From positions 62,001 to 126,000 of the forward strand of contig JANSLP010000047.1 of NCBI GenBank assembly GCA_029298735.1: a stretch of DNA of 64,000 nucleotides. Reading direction: 5' to 3'. Positions 25,507 through 37,600 of the stretch are shown here, piece after piece. Position 1 is the stretch's first letter, and every line of letters starts with the position of its first letter. The position numbers and the translations under genes are program-made. The notes below the pieces were generated by a model, which saw nothing but the letters and a program-made list of their open reading frames with translations, was not told where the DNA came from and did not search any database. The stretch comes from Ophiostoma sp. CBS 140.51. Taxonomy: Eukaryota > Ascomycota > Sordariomycetes > Ophiostomatales > Ophiostomataceae.

Positions 25507-25556
<50 letters not shown>

Positions 25557-26701
25557 CGTCGACGAGGAAGAGGCTTCAGAGGCTTCTGGCACTGATGGCA
25601 ACGGAGGCAAGGATGGTAGCCTCTGGTGAACAAACAAGCCACCTTCGCGCACGCGAACCTCTTTCACCAAACTGCGCTGTGCTGGTGTTGCAAAGACACC
25701 ACCCAAGACGTCCAGCATTGTCGCTGCATCCTCAAAGTTGAACAGGACTTGGCTGATCCAGGCGTTGTCGCTGACGAGCTCACGGGTGATCTGGCGGCAG
25801 ACGAGGAAGAGGGCCATGGAGTGACGAGCGGGCTTGACATGTGTGATAACGCGACTGGGAGGTTGAGGCTGGGTCTGGTGGCATCCGTCGTGGGACTCGC
25901 CAGGCTCCGGTGATAGTGTCCGTGTGGACGAGGCTGACCCTGGGCACGAGGAGCCTGGAGGTGTTGCACAAGTGACGCGGCGGCCCATGGTGAGGCGCGT
26001 CGAGTAAAAGACGTAGGCGTAAATTTCATCGCGAATCTCCTGGGGCAGAGTCAAGAAGCGACTTGTCTGGCGCTGGCCAAATGTTGGTGTTGGGCTGGAG
26101 AGTGTTGTAATGATGGGTTGGCAGCGTCCCTGTACTGGTGGATGGCGGCTGCTGGGATAGTAATACTGGTCGACGCCAACCATGGTCGAACCACCACAGC
26201 CCATCCCACCCCCATTCCCATATCCATAACCGTGACCATAGCTGCTCCCACGGTCGAAGCTGTTCGCTAGAGACGCATTGCTGCGCAAGTCGACGTCAGA
26301 GACACTGTGTAGCAGCTCCAGATGGCGAATGCTGCGAATCGCTCTTAGAACGGGTTGGGAGATCTTCTTGGTCATGCTCATGGGATACGAGCTGTTGACG
26401 GAGTAGGCACCCTCCCTTGCGGATTCTGCGTAGTACGTGCTCCGGGACATGGATCGGGTTGTCTCCGCAGCACTTTGTCGTCCGTCCAACAGTCCATCCT
26501 TGTCGAGAATTTCGCGAACCTTTCCTGTCCGTTTCCACCGCGAGAACATGGGGCGCACAGACAGTTTTCTGCCACAGGTTAGAAAAGGGCCCAAGGTGAG
26601 AGCAAACAAATGGGGGAAAAAGTAGCTCACCTCTTGCCATCATTGCCATGGCTGAAGAGCGACCAGTAGGCCGTATTAGGGCTGGAATCGCAGCACGCCA
26701 T
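24387..26701 (-). CDS. 2EXR/F-box-like motif protein with poly-Gln tract (hypothetical)
   Basis: Exons 26701-26631 and 26568-24387; 750 residues. The 62 bp intron has donor GTGAGC, branch TTCTAAC and acceptor GGCAG. The first exon supplies MACCDSSPNTAYW, and I chose this ATG because the joined frame runs without a break into the long exon. Residues 195-207 read FLTLPQEIRDEIY, followed by AYVFYSTRL and later ALFLVCRQITREL: the N-terminal signature of the fungal 2EXR/DUF7730 group, which looks F-box related. A pure 18-Gln tract lies at about 362-379, a Gly/Tyr-rich patch near 130-145 and Glu-rich helices near 540-570. It probably acts as an intracellular adaptor, but no partner is known. The family assignment rests on the short signature only. 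Confidence 0.75.
25503..25556 (-). repeat. CAG/CAA trinucleotide tract (18 codons)
   Basis: Eighteen consecutive glutamine codons on the minus strand. Alternating CAA and CAG in the middle, and a pure CAG run of four near one end, give moderate interruption. It lies inside the 2EXR-type gene. Confidence 0.9.
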
Positions 26702-27399
26702 TGTGAGAGTTGTGAGAAGAACGGCTGGTGTCTTTGCGATGTCTGTTCGACCACAGAGATTTTGACGATGCCTGTCAAAAATGACCAAAAGCTCTCACGA
26801 CGACGCTGGTCCGGACGACGCCCTCACGAGCCTAATATATGCTCAACGTGAGGTTCCTCGTGCGGTAGTGAGCGTTGTCTCCCCTTGCTGATACTGGTGT
26901 CGTACGCTGTCGCAGCCGTTTGTCATTCTCTGCCCGGATGCTGTTTGCTGATGCTGTGCGATCCCCCAGTTAGGTTCTGTTTGTTTGGTGTTCCTGTTCG
27001 TCGTCGTTTGTGTGTCGGCGTACTCTTCTAAGCACCCGTTTGCTTGGGACCTTGTTGTGTATCGTCGTCTCCCTTGGCCTCTTTGTTTTGGTTCTGGATG
27101 CCCCGGTGCTGAGTAGAGAGTTGCGTGTCGGCCAAAGCAAGGAGCTAGATGAATGGAACGCAAGAACCAGAAATGACGAGGGTGACGAGACAATAACAGA
27201 AAATAAAAAAGAAAGCAGAGACAAAAAAGAAAGACAGAAACAGCAGATGGGGAACGAATTAAACCTCCGACGCTTGTCTTGCTTCTCCCTCCCGGCATTG
27301 AAGGGGGAAGAAGGAAGAAGAAGGAGAAAAAGGTGTGCTTGACAAAAGTCTCCCTGCGTCTGTCGGGTTTCTTTCCTTTTTCTTTTTCTCTCTTTTTGT

Positions 27400-27419
27400 T
27401 GTACGATGTACATCGTACA
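27400..27419. repeat. 20-bp perfect palindrome
   Basis: TGTACGATGTACATCGTACA equals its own reverse complement. It lies about 700 bp upstream of the leftward 2EXR-type gene, just after a pyrimidine-rich run. It is a candidate dimeric protein-binding site; it could also be chance. Confidence 0.7.
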
Positions 27420-30400
27420 CGTTCCCTTCTTGACCGAGCGGCTGCGTCCACGTTTGTCGCTTTCCCACTCTTCTCTTTTGTCTCTTTTCTCTCGTGCTGC
27501 AGGGTGCCAGTTGCGAACAGCTTTCAAAGTGACAAGAGCGTCCTAGCTTCCAAGCTTTCCTGGGACTTACATGGGGACTTACATGCAGCTTTTCCCAATG
27601 GCGCCCCCTTGATCCCTGTCGTTGATACCCTCAGTTGGGCCCCGCCTCTCCCTTTGTGAGGTCGTTTTTTTCTTTCTTTTCTGTCTTTTGTGGCTTTCGG
27701 TATTTTCCCTTCCCTTGTCTTCCTTTTTGCCCATCATTGCCCACTTCCTTGGGCGACCCATGTTCATGATTGCCATTGTGTGTTTTCTCATGTCATCCTT
27801 CCTCCCTCGCTGCCCGCCGGGCCTGTGAGGGGAACGGGGGAGGGATGTTTACACCTTGCATGATGGACGGGCCAAGCTCGTGGTCGTGCGTCGTACCCAA
27901 GTCAAAGAAGCACATGAAAAGGCAGGCGGACCCTGCGCGGTGGGCCGAAAAAGACAGAGTGGGGTTTAGAGCGACAGACAGCAGCGAGAACAGCGAGAGA
28001 ATGTGCATACAAAGTACAGAGTACGGGGGTTAAAAGAATGACGGGCTAACTGTGCAAGTGTGAATACAAGAATGGCGGACGGAGCAAGGCTGCAAGGGGG
28101 GAGGAGCCATGGGAAATCTCACGAAATGCATGGGATCAGCGAAACAGCAAAAAGGGGGATAATTGTGTTCAGACATATGCACGACGGGTGGATTGCAAGA
28201 TGAGAGGCAACGGGAAACGCGAGATAAAAAAGAAGCAAAGAGGAAATGATCGGAAGATACGGGCAAAAAAGGGTTGGCAATGGTTGGCGATGTGCCCAGG
28301 AGACACATCAGAAAAATTACAAAAAAGAGAGAAAAGCCAGCACTGAATGGGACCAAAACCACAGGCAAAAGGATAGAGCTAGAACAAACGTAGAAGGGAG
28401 GCGGGAAACATGCGGTTGATCTGACAGGGGTTGTTGCAGCGGGGAGGTTGAGTTTGTTGAATCTGGGAATTTCGGTGGCGGCGAAAGGTGATGGTTGACT
28501 GCAAACGGGCAAAATGGTAACATATGAAAGTTAAAACAGGGGAGATATGCCGAGTAAACGAACAAAGATAATAATGAGTAAATAGGAGAGGGAAAAAAAA
28601 GCAAAAATGAAAGGAGAACAGGGGAGAAGGTGAAGCCCAAAGGGCATGCCAGCGTTGTATTCGATTGTGTATTTTGCGTTTGTGCGCTGTTAGGACCAGC
28701 CTTTTCTGCTATATTATTGAAGGTCGGCGTCCTCTAGTTGCTTGGGCCCTCCCTCTGGCTGTGACCTCAACATGCAGAGCATGCAAGGCGATCACATCTC
28801 GGCCTCCCTTTGCTGGCTGATGTGCATTTTGCGTGCATTTTTCTCTCGCAACCAAGGCCCTTCTCTCCGATACTGGGAGGGAGCAATTCTCGCCGCGTCA
28901 GTCAATCTCTTGTTATTTCTTCTTCACGCTATAACGGCCAGGCGCAAGGAGGTGAGAGAGTGGACATGAGGGGAAACGCGGTCAGATCGCGTTCTTGTCG
29001 TCTTCGTGGACTTGCATGTACGTGTAAGTGAAGTGATATCGGAGCCGAAACGCCGCATCTTAACACGGCCTGTAAAGACATGAAAAGGAGGATTGGCCTT
29101 CGAATACCGCAAAATTGCGTGGTGCTTTCGGTTGTTGCGTCTTTCCTCTTTCCTTCACATTTTCTCTGAAATTTCTCATGAGTTTTGTCGTCTCACCACA
29201 GAACTGTTTCCTGTGATATTAGTCTGTGCAAAAAAAGACCCTTTGCAATGTCAAAGGAGATGCCTCGTGCAGGTCCAAATCAAAGCAAGACATCCGCCAG
29301 GACCAGCGCGAGACATGTAAAATGAGACAAGCGCAGGTAAAAAAATTGAAGTGAGACATGGACCCGTTCTCTAGGGGCCCTCCTAGTGTTGCCGTCCACG
29401 CTGCCGTGGAGCAGCCCGGTGAGCGGGAGGCATCTAGGTGAGTTGGAATGGGCGTGGAAGCGGCATGGGAAAATGTCGAGACGGACTCGATGGAGCATGG
29501 TCATAGAGCGGCCCGAGACAAGACACCTCACCAAATCCTTCATGTCGTTCATGTCAGTCAACAAATGTTCCGAAATGAAGATATTGTCGAGATGCGCGTA
29601 GATGTGGTGTGGAGACGTATTCTCAACGCAGCCGTACTTATATGTGGATGTCATACACATACACATCGGGACATGTCGTGAGATGCGATGTCATTCATCT
29701 TCGGTCATCTTCGTCTGCCGGTGCCTGACCGTGGTGCTCAAGCTTGTGGTTGTCGCGGTTAACCATATATCAATGAAGAAAGAACTGCAGCATCGTCGCC
29801 GACGTCGCTGCTGCTGCCCATCGGTATGTCAAAGCTTGATGCATGAGACCGCTGTCCTTGTCGAGGCATGGCTGCCCATGGCCTGTCCTTGCACAAAAGA
29901 CTGCAACGTCCGGTCGACTGGTGGCGGAAAGGGCTGGGACATCGATCGCCACGGCGCCGCATGCGTGCGAGCATAAGCCACTCGAGATGTCTGGTTGTCG
30001 ACCTCGCGCATGAAACAGCCCCCGCTGTCGAGCTCTGTGCTTGTACCAGAGAAAACGCCACAGGATACTCTGTATTTTGTAAGATATGTTGTAAACGAGG
30101 GGCACAGATGGTGCAGCTTCGCTACCCCGTTGCTGCACGCAGAGTTTGGTTCGTTGAGCTCTGGCCTCTTTGTCAACACCCCGTTTTCGGAGGCCTGGGC
30201 CATTTTCCATTGTTCCTTGTGTCCTTTCTCTGGACGTTTGTGGCCATCTGTGCCAATGTGCTCAGGAATTTGCGTCTGTTCGCTGGTGCAGAGACAAGTC
30301 CATGCGATGCAACAGCGAGTCAATGGAGTGTCTCAGTGCGTTCTGCAGGACGGGAAAATGAGGGGAAGTTGAAGAACGAGAGAACAAGAGAAACAAAGTC

Positions 30401-30722
30401 AAACAGATAATGGCAAAAGGACAAAAATAAAAGAAGTCTTTCAGCTGCAGGCATGCATCGCCAATAGTGTCGTCGCCATTTTTGGTTGAGCTGAACAGAG
30501 ACGCCGCTGTCCCCTCCTTGACACGATGTTTCAGACATATGCACTATGCATGTCGGCTTCACATGGACGGTGCGTGTCTGCGCATTCCTATTCTTCGGCG
30601 TCGACGTTTCTCGATTCTGGATTTGATGCATCTTCAATTGGCACTTTTGGGAATTCACTTTTGCCCCCTTTTTGCATTTACTTTTATCTCGTCGGCCTTG
30701 GACAGTCGTTCCTTCTTTTTTC

Positions 30723-30743
30723 GTGTACGCATATGTCGTACAC
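30723..30743. repeat. Inverted repeat GTGTACG-N7-CGTACAC
   Basis: Seven-base arms around a seven-base centre (CATATGT). The inner TGTACG/CGTACA half-sites are those of the palindrome at 27400-27419 in the same intergenic region. Confidence 0.6.
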
Positions 30744-32048
30744 GCCTGCCCTTTTCACTTTACTCTTTTCAGTCTGTCCGTGGCAGGTGCTGATTGGCTC
30801 TTGCCATCATGAATGCAGCAATGCAACGAAATGCAGAAGGCGCAGAGAATGCATCAAATGCACCTTTTGCGTTCACCGCATTCTCGTCTGTCGTTCAAGC
30901 CATTCGCCATTCGCTCCTTCTGTCCCTCGTGTTGTCCAGTCCTGTCCGCCTCTTCGCTCCTTCTTCTTCCGCGGGACGGCGTGGCCGAGCCCCTAATTGG
31001 CTACTTCCCTCGGCCAGGCGCAGCAATTGGCAGTTACTGGCAGCAGCAATTCCTTACAATACCACAGCCTAGGCTGGCCGGCAGCCGTTTGGGCCAGTCG
31101 TATTGGCTCTAGATCTCGCCTGATCGACATACCCTCACCGCATTCTTGCCTTCTGTACCCAATTGTTCCCCAGGAACCGGAACCGGGGAATTTCCATCCG
31201 CCTAGAAAAGAAAATTTCGCCTCCCGCTCAAAGAAAAAAAGCGTTGAAAGTTCTAGTTTTCTAGCGTACCCCTAATGGCCATTGGGCCTCACAGCCTTGA
31301 CGGAAGGCGCGACCGCCGTGTTTGTAGTTTCTGGCGACAAGGCAGGGCGCTGGTTGGTCGCGACTCCCTGTTTTAGTGCGAAAAAGTCTGCTTCCAAGGG
31401 CGAATGGTCAAAGAAGGCAGGGACAGAAGGGGAAAAGGAGGCCCGGTGGTTCTTTCCGATTTTAAGGTGCGGCAACTCAGGGGGCCCTCTTTCCAAGACC
31501 AAACCCGTGTCCACTTACGTGGAACGCACCTGGTTCGTGGAACCCCTTCTGTTTTCTCCAGACTTTTGGCACAGTTACCCAACTTCCACCCACGTTCTTA
31601 ACACTGTTTTCCCCATCTTTCTTTTTTTGGCATCACGAACCTTTTGCACGTTCTGCGCAATCGATTCTTTCCTCTCGTTTTCTTCTTTTTCTTTTGTCAC
31701 ATTCTTTATTCTCTCCCGTCGCTGCGGCACCACGTCCCTCGCACAAGATTGGCCACTGCTCAGCGCAAGTCGCACTGGACCAAACTCGACCACCCCTGGC
31801 AATTTCGCCCAAAATCCAAAACACCACAACAACCAAAAGGGAACGACCAAAACAAAAGCCCCCGTCCCGTGCCCAACACGTTCGCTGTCCTCTCCATCTA
31901 CAACTATCGCGAATCTCTGTCCTTTTGCTCCTCGACATCGCAATTTCTCTCATGTTCATCGCTTCTATCCCTATATCGACCCTCTAATCATCCCCTCCTT
32001 CCGACCGACACTTAATTCCTCTCGACGCTCCCATAATCCCCATTCAAG

Positions 32049-34637
32049 ATGCCTGGCCTTGGCTCTGGCAACAGGTCGCGGAAGTCCGCCCGGCTGAGCA
32101 TGGACGACTTTCACAACTCAGCCCATGGCGTTCGTGGCGCTGTCCTCGGCGAGGCTGGCCCTAGTTCTGAGCGCTTCAACAGACAAAGCCTGGCCATCAA
32201 CATGAGCGGTTGTGCTGTGGAGGATGGCGACGACGACCACGAAGACGACGGCGAGACTGAGGGGGGGCTTGCTGCTGCTGGTGGCCCTTCGTCGGCTCCC
32301 GGCAAGAAGGCCATCAAGGGCATGATCCGTCGTGCCTCAGTCTCTCTCCACGGATTCATCCAGCGCCGTGCCTCCTTCGCTGGCGGCAAGACCGCCTTGA
32401 ACACCGACGACGCTACCAACTCTACCAACTCTGGCTCCCACTTCCTCCCCAACCGCCTCCTTCGCTCCTCACACGCTCACTCGCAGTCCCAGTCGAGCGC
32501 TCAGCCTCAGCCCCAGTCCCATGGGCAGGGCAAGCTGCCTGTTCGCCTGCAGCCCGCCAATGCCGACGCGCGGCCGACGACATCCCACAACTTCTCCAGC
32601 TGGCGCCGTGTTCGCCAGGTCGCTAGCTTCCGCCACTCGCGTATCTTCGACAGCGACTTCTCTGCGGCCGCCGGCCCCTCCGAGTCGGGCTCGTCTAATG
32701 CCTATACCAATTCGATGGCCCTTGAGACCATGGAATTCCCCATCCGTGAGGCTGGTGACTTAGACGACGATAACCACCGCCTCGTCCCAACCCTGTCCTC
32801 ATCTGCGCCTCTTCCCGGTGGCCTGTCGTCGATGCATGGCCCGCCTGCTTTCCGCTCGCGCCCACCGGTCATCCCTCCTAACACGGGGGGCGCTGCTCGT
32901 GCGGCGGCGGCTGCGGCTTTCCAGACGGACATTCTCCAGATGCTGCAGCCCAAGTGGCTCCAGCAGGACGAGTACGGCAACGATCGCGAATCCGGCATTG
33001 GCATTGCCGTCACATCCACGGACTCTGACAGTGCCGACGAGGCCAACGGTCAGGAATCGTACAGCACGCTGTGTGCTGATGGCGACGCCCCGCAGCTCGA
33101 TGTCGCCAAGGTCGACTTTGTTGGCAATCTGCCCATGGAGCTGGCCATCATGATTCTGTTGGAACTGGATGCTGCTGGCCTCGCTGCTGCTTCGCGTGTT
33201 TCTCATTCGTGGTCTGAGGCTGTCAAGAACCAGCACATCTGGCGCGAGTCGTTCCTCCGTGAGAAGACGACCACCTACGCTACCAGTGGACCTGTCCAGC
33301 CGGGTGTCGGCCTTGGTGTGCCGCCCATCCGCCCGTCGTGCGATTGGCGCCAGATCTACCGCGTGAAGCAGGAGCTCGACCGTCGTTGGCAAGAGGGCAA
33401 GACCCGCCCTGTCTACCTCAACGGTCATTCTGATAGCATCTACTGTTTGCAGTTCGACGAGTACGTCACAGCCACATCTCTCTATTCCTAACTCTCAATT
33501 ATCTACTCAATTATCTACGAGATACTAACATATTTCTTTAGACAAAAAATCATTACCGGTTCTCGTGACAAGACCATCCGCATCTGGGACATGAAGACCC
33601 TTGCCTGCCGTCTTGTCATTGGCCCTCCCGAAGTCGTTCGCGACCCTAAGCTCCTCTACGACGAGGACGGCCAGCCCGCCCACTACATCACCACGGCCTA
33701 CCACACCCGCAGCTCGAACAGCATGCCTGCTGCCGTCAGCTTCCCCATGCACCACTCTGCCTCTATTCTCTGCCTGCAGTACGATGACCGCATCCTGGTC
33801 ACCGGCAGCTCGGACGGCTCATGCATCGTCTACTCTGTCAAGTCGGGCTACCGCCCTATCCGCCGCCTCCAGCACCACTCGGCGGCTGTTCTTGACCTGT
33901 GCTTTGACGACCGCTACATTATCACGTGCAGCAAGGACGTCACTATCTGTGTTTGGGACCGGGAGACCGGTGCCTTGCTGAAGCAGCTGCGGGGCCACTC
34001 CGGCCCCGTCAACGCGGTCCAGATGCGTGGAAACACCATCGTGTCGTGCTCGGGCGATTTCCGCGTCAAGCTGTGGAATATTGAGACCGGCAAGGCCATT
34101 CGTGAGTTCACGGGTCACACCAAGGGCCTTGCGTGCAGCCAATTCTCCGAGGATGGGCGTTTTGTGGCGTCGGCGGGTAACGACCGCGTCATCCGCATCT
34201 GGGACGCCAACACGGGCGAGTGTGTGCGTGAGATGAAGGCCCACGAGAGCCTGGTGCGCAGCCTGCACATCGACTCGGTATCGGGCCGCCTCGTCAGCGC
34301 AAGCTACGACCGCGATATCAAGGTCTTTGACATGGAGACCGGCCAGCAGCTGCTGGACTTCCCGCAGTGGCACCAGAGCTGGGTGCTGAGCGCCAAGAGC
34401 GACTACCGCCGCATCATCAGCACGGGTCAGGATCCCAAGATCCTGGTGATGGACTTTGGCGCTGGCATCGACGGCATCGATAAGCTCGAGACGGCCGATG
34501 CGAACGCAGCCATTCGCACCCCTATCTGTGCCGCAGATGACACGACTGCCGCGACGACTGAGCACATGGACTGGACGCCGTCTGCCCCGGATGCCTCGGC
34601 GCCGCAGGTTACTGTCGAAGCTGCAACTCCTTTTTAA
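32049..34637 (+). CDS. F-box/WD40-repeat protein (putative SCF substrate receptor)
   Basis: Exons 32049-33460 and 33542-34637; 835 residues. The 81 bp intron has donor GTACGT, branch TACTAAC and acceptor TTTAG, and joins LQFDE to QKIITGS inside the first WD repeat. The N-terminal 350 residues are low-complexity, rich in Ser, Gln and acidic stretches. An F-box follows at about 359-402 (LPMELAIMILLELD...WRESFL). Seven WD repeats then fill the C-terminal half, each ending in the usual W-D/W-N type dipeptide (IRIWD, CVWD, VKLWN, IRIWD, VFD). Proteins of this build bind Skp1 through the F-box and recruit phosphorylated substrates to SCF ubiquitin ligase (Cdc4, Met30 and FWD1 are examples). I cannot tell which orthologue this is. 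The start MPGLGSG follows a pyrimidine-rich leader. Confidence 0.88.
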
Positions 34638-37600
34638 CGAATTTCTTTTGTCACGACTGCGTTGCTTCTTTTTGTTCCTTCTTCTTCATTCTTACATTTT
34701 GCCTTTGGTTTTTGGATACATATAGGATTTTATACGGCATACATTTTTGGTGGTATAGCCTGGTTATTTTTGCGTTTTGCTCATTTACAAGGAGACAACG
34801 GAGCGGATGGGAAGCTGGTTGGTCTACCTGCCGGCCGCCGACACATTTTGGATCATGCCCTGCTGGAACGGACCTATACAATCTCGGATCTTTTGTTCTC
34901 GGGGGTTGGTTTTCTGTGTCTTTTACATTTTCGGGTTCTCCCTTTTCAAGCATTGCCAACGGCGTTTATATTACTAGACAGGTTGCTTTTTTGTTCATTT
35001 TTCTTGCGTCTTCATGTTATGTTTTCTTCCTTGTTTCATTCTTGGCATTCAACGATAGAATAATAGACTTTTTTGCACCGCATTTTTTTTGGATATCTCT
35101 TGAAGGTCCTTTTGGCATCTCGGCACGCACCGGATCTCCTTTTTTCAAGACGGAGAGTTAGAGTTAAAAGAGTGGACAAAAGAAAAGATTGGACGATGCT
35201 ACCCGAACGGCCCTTTTTCTCACACATCGCGAGCGATGCTACGCCGCGGAGTAACGGTCGATACTTGGGGGATGGTGATCGTCCGCCGGAGCAGCATGTG
35301 AAGAAAGTGGACAATCTCCAATCCTGGACTCCTGGAAGCATGAGGGTGCATCGGCGTTCCTGAACGAAACGTTGCCGTTCCCGTCCCATGATGGCAGATC
35401 CAGGTTCAGATGGCAGAATACTATCGTGCAAGAGCAAACGCGCTTGCCCTGTACCTGTCCGGGCCTTTCTCGGAGCGGGAATGGGGGCCAAAATGATGTG
35501 GAAGAAGTCGAGAGTCATAGTAGGGAAGGGAGGAGAAGAAAAAACCTTCTTTCTCCGCACAACGCGTCGGCAGACTACGACGATAGTGTGCATGAACCAT
35601 GGTGAAGCCGCCGACATGATGCCACGCGAAGATCTTCTTGGGCACCAGTTTGGCTCTGGTCGGGAGAATGTCTCCAGAATATCCCCAGAAAACTCAAACA
35701 CCCCGGAAAACAGCAATATCGTCATGTTGGCGATGTTCCCCGATGGTATGCGAGCGTTATTGCCAGCGTTGCATACCACCTTGGCAAACGCCGCGCATGG
35801 TCGGTGTCGCCAGTTCGAGACTCGGCGGCGAGTACGGCTTCGAGACAAAATTGATGTAGTCGGTCCGGGACCCTTACGACTTCTACGACGTTCTTCAACT
35901 ACTTGTGCACCAACTCCGTAGTCTACTACCGACTACCCCATCTTTTCTCCAACATCGGACATCGTGGGCCCTGAGATGCCCATTCCGATCGGCCACGAGA
36001 TGGGAGTGAGAAGGGGCCCTACGATGTAGTCTGGCTACCAGTTCGTATTGATTTTCTATGGTAGTGTATGCGTGCCTAAACGTGCCTTTTCCCTAAACCT
36101 CTCTTGTGATGGCGGGGTCCGGACGAGGTGTGGTTTTGAGGTTAGCCTAGCCGGCGATCGTCCGACGATGGAGCACAGCTAATTGGGCCTTGCCAAGGCC
36201 TTGTTCTGCGGGTGTAAGTTACAATAAGGCATTGTGAGGGAGGAAATACCCCGGCCTACGAAATACTCCGCATGTCGACGAAGCTGATATTGAGTCCGCG
36301 GAGGACCGGTGAACCAAATAGAATACCGCCAAGAGTGCACGATGGGACGAAGTTGCAGTCGGTGTAACTGGCCCTTGGTCTTCACGTGTTTTTTTATTTT
36401 CTTTTTGAGAACACAAAGCCATTGTGGCTGGACAGTGGGCAGAGAACGACGGCCCATCGTCATCCAATCCTTTTGCGTATTGACCCAAATAATAGGGGAA
36501 ACAACGCGGTTTCGAAACAAGGAGAAGCGAGGGCGCGTGGAGGGGATGAGCCGGACAGCATGGAGTACACGTAAAAGTGCAAACACATAAGTCACATCCA
36601 ACCACCCAAGCGCAAGCCATCTTCTCCCCTCCCCTTGGTAATGTAATTTTGCATCCCCTGCTGTCCCTGCAACGGGATCTCGCCGAGAAGAAATCGTGGG
36701 GTAGGGGAAAGAGAAAGATGGGACGAGCGCACAAGGAGGGAATAAGTGAAACACAAGGGTCAACGGACTGTGCGAGCTGGGGTTGTTGGGGTTGTCAGGA
36801 ACGCATTGTTCAGAGATACTTTCGCAAGATTGAACCCAGAGGCATTTACATCATCGACGGCGGTGCACAAATGAGAAGAGAGCATACATACAGGGGACGC
36901 GTTGAAAGGCAGTGAAGGCCAGTGAAAGCCAGCACGGGCAGCCGCCGCACGATGTTTCACGAACGCAGAGCTAGAGGGCATGGTCCGGCGAGACGTGATC
37001 TTAGTGGCCTGGGATTGATTGTTCCCTTTTTGGGGGTCCCTTGTTGACGACCAGGGCTCAAGGATCTGATAGGATGTGGCGCAAAATGAGCTGTGCGCAG
37101 TACTCAGTGATTGCTACTGACAACCAGAAAGTGCATCTCGGATAGCCGAGCCTCAGCTCTCAGGTTGTGCAAAAAGGAACGGAACACAAAGGATTGGACC
37201 GCATCTGAGATACTTTCCCTCTTTCTTTCGTAGTCGACGGTCGGATGCAGGCAAAGGCGCACAGACGCAGCAGTGCAACAGCAGTGTTGGATGGGACGTT
37301 GTGCATCGCCAAGTCTTTTTCTGGGGACGTTATCGGATCGACTACAAGTATATATATGTGTATGCTTGTGATAGACCTGTTTGATACTAGAAGGACGTTG
37401 TAGCCTCTCTTTCTGTTCTTTCCTAGTGTCCTGCAGTCTCTCGAGATCGACGACGTGATGGCTGTCAACACCCGGCCGTATTTTCGGAGCAAAATGACCA
37501 CGCTTCTGTTCCATCTCATCCATGGGTGTTTCCGTTGGAGAAACATGGCCAAAGGGAAAAGAAGAGCAAAAAAAGAAGCTTGTTTGCCGCTGTCCCACTG

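Larger units (their letters stand above)
26702..32048. other. 5.3 kb divergent promoter region
   Basis: Separates the leftward 2EXR-type gene from the rightward F-box/WD40 gene. Purine-rich + strand at about 27150-27340 fits a leader for the leftward gene; pyrimidine-rich tracts at 27360-27480 and 31600-32040 fit rightward transcripts. It also holds two inverted-repeat sites (27400-27419, 30723-30743) and a 12-bp tandem duplication at 27562-27585. No coding frame is convincing, including a 271-codon frame at 31282-32097 that overlaps the F-box gene start in another frame. Confidence 0.55.

Noticed and set aside
31282..32097. 271-codon rightward frame before the F-box gene
   Set aside because: It runs through the pyrimidine-rich leader and over the F-box start in another frame; the translation is Ser/Thr/Pro/Phe noise.
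35036..35848. 270-codon leftward frame
   Set aside because: Composition is irregular, with no domain, repeats or splice context; it overlaps other random frames.
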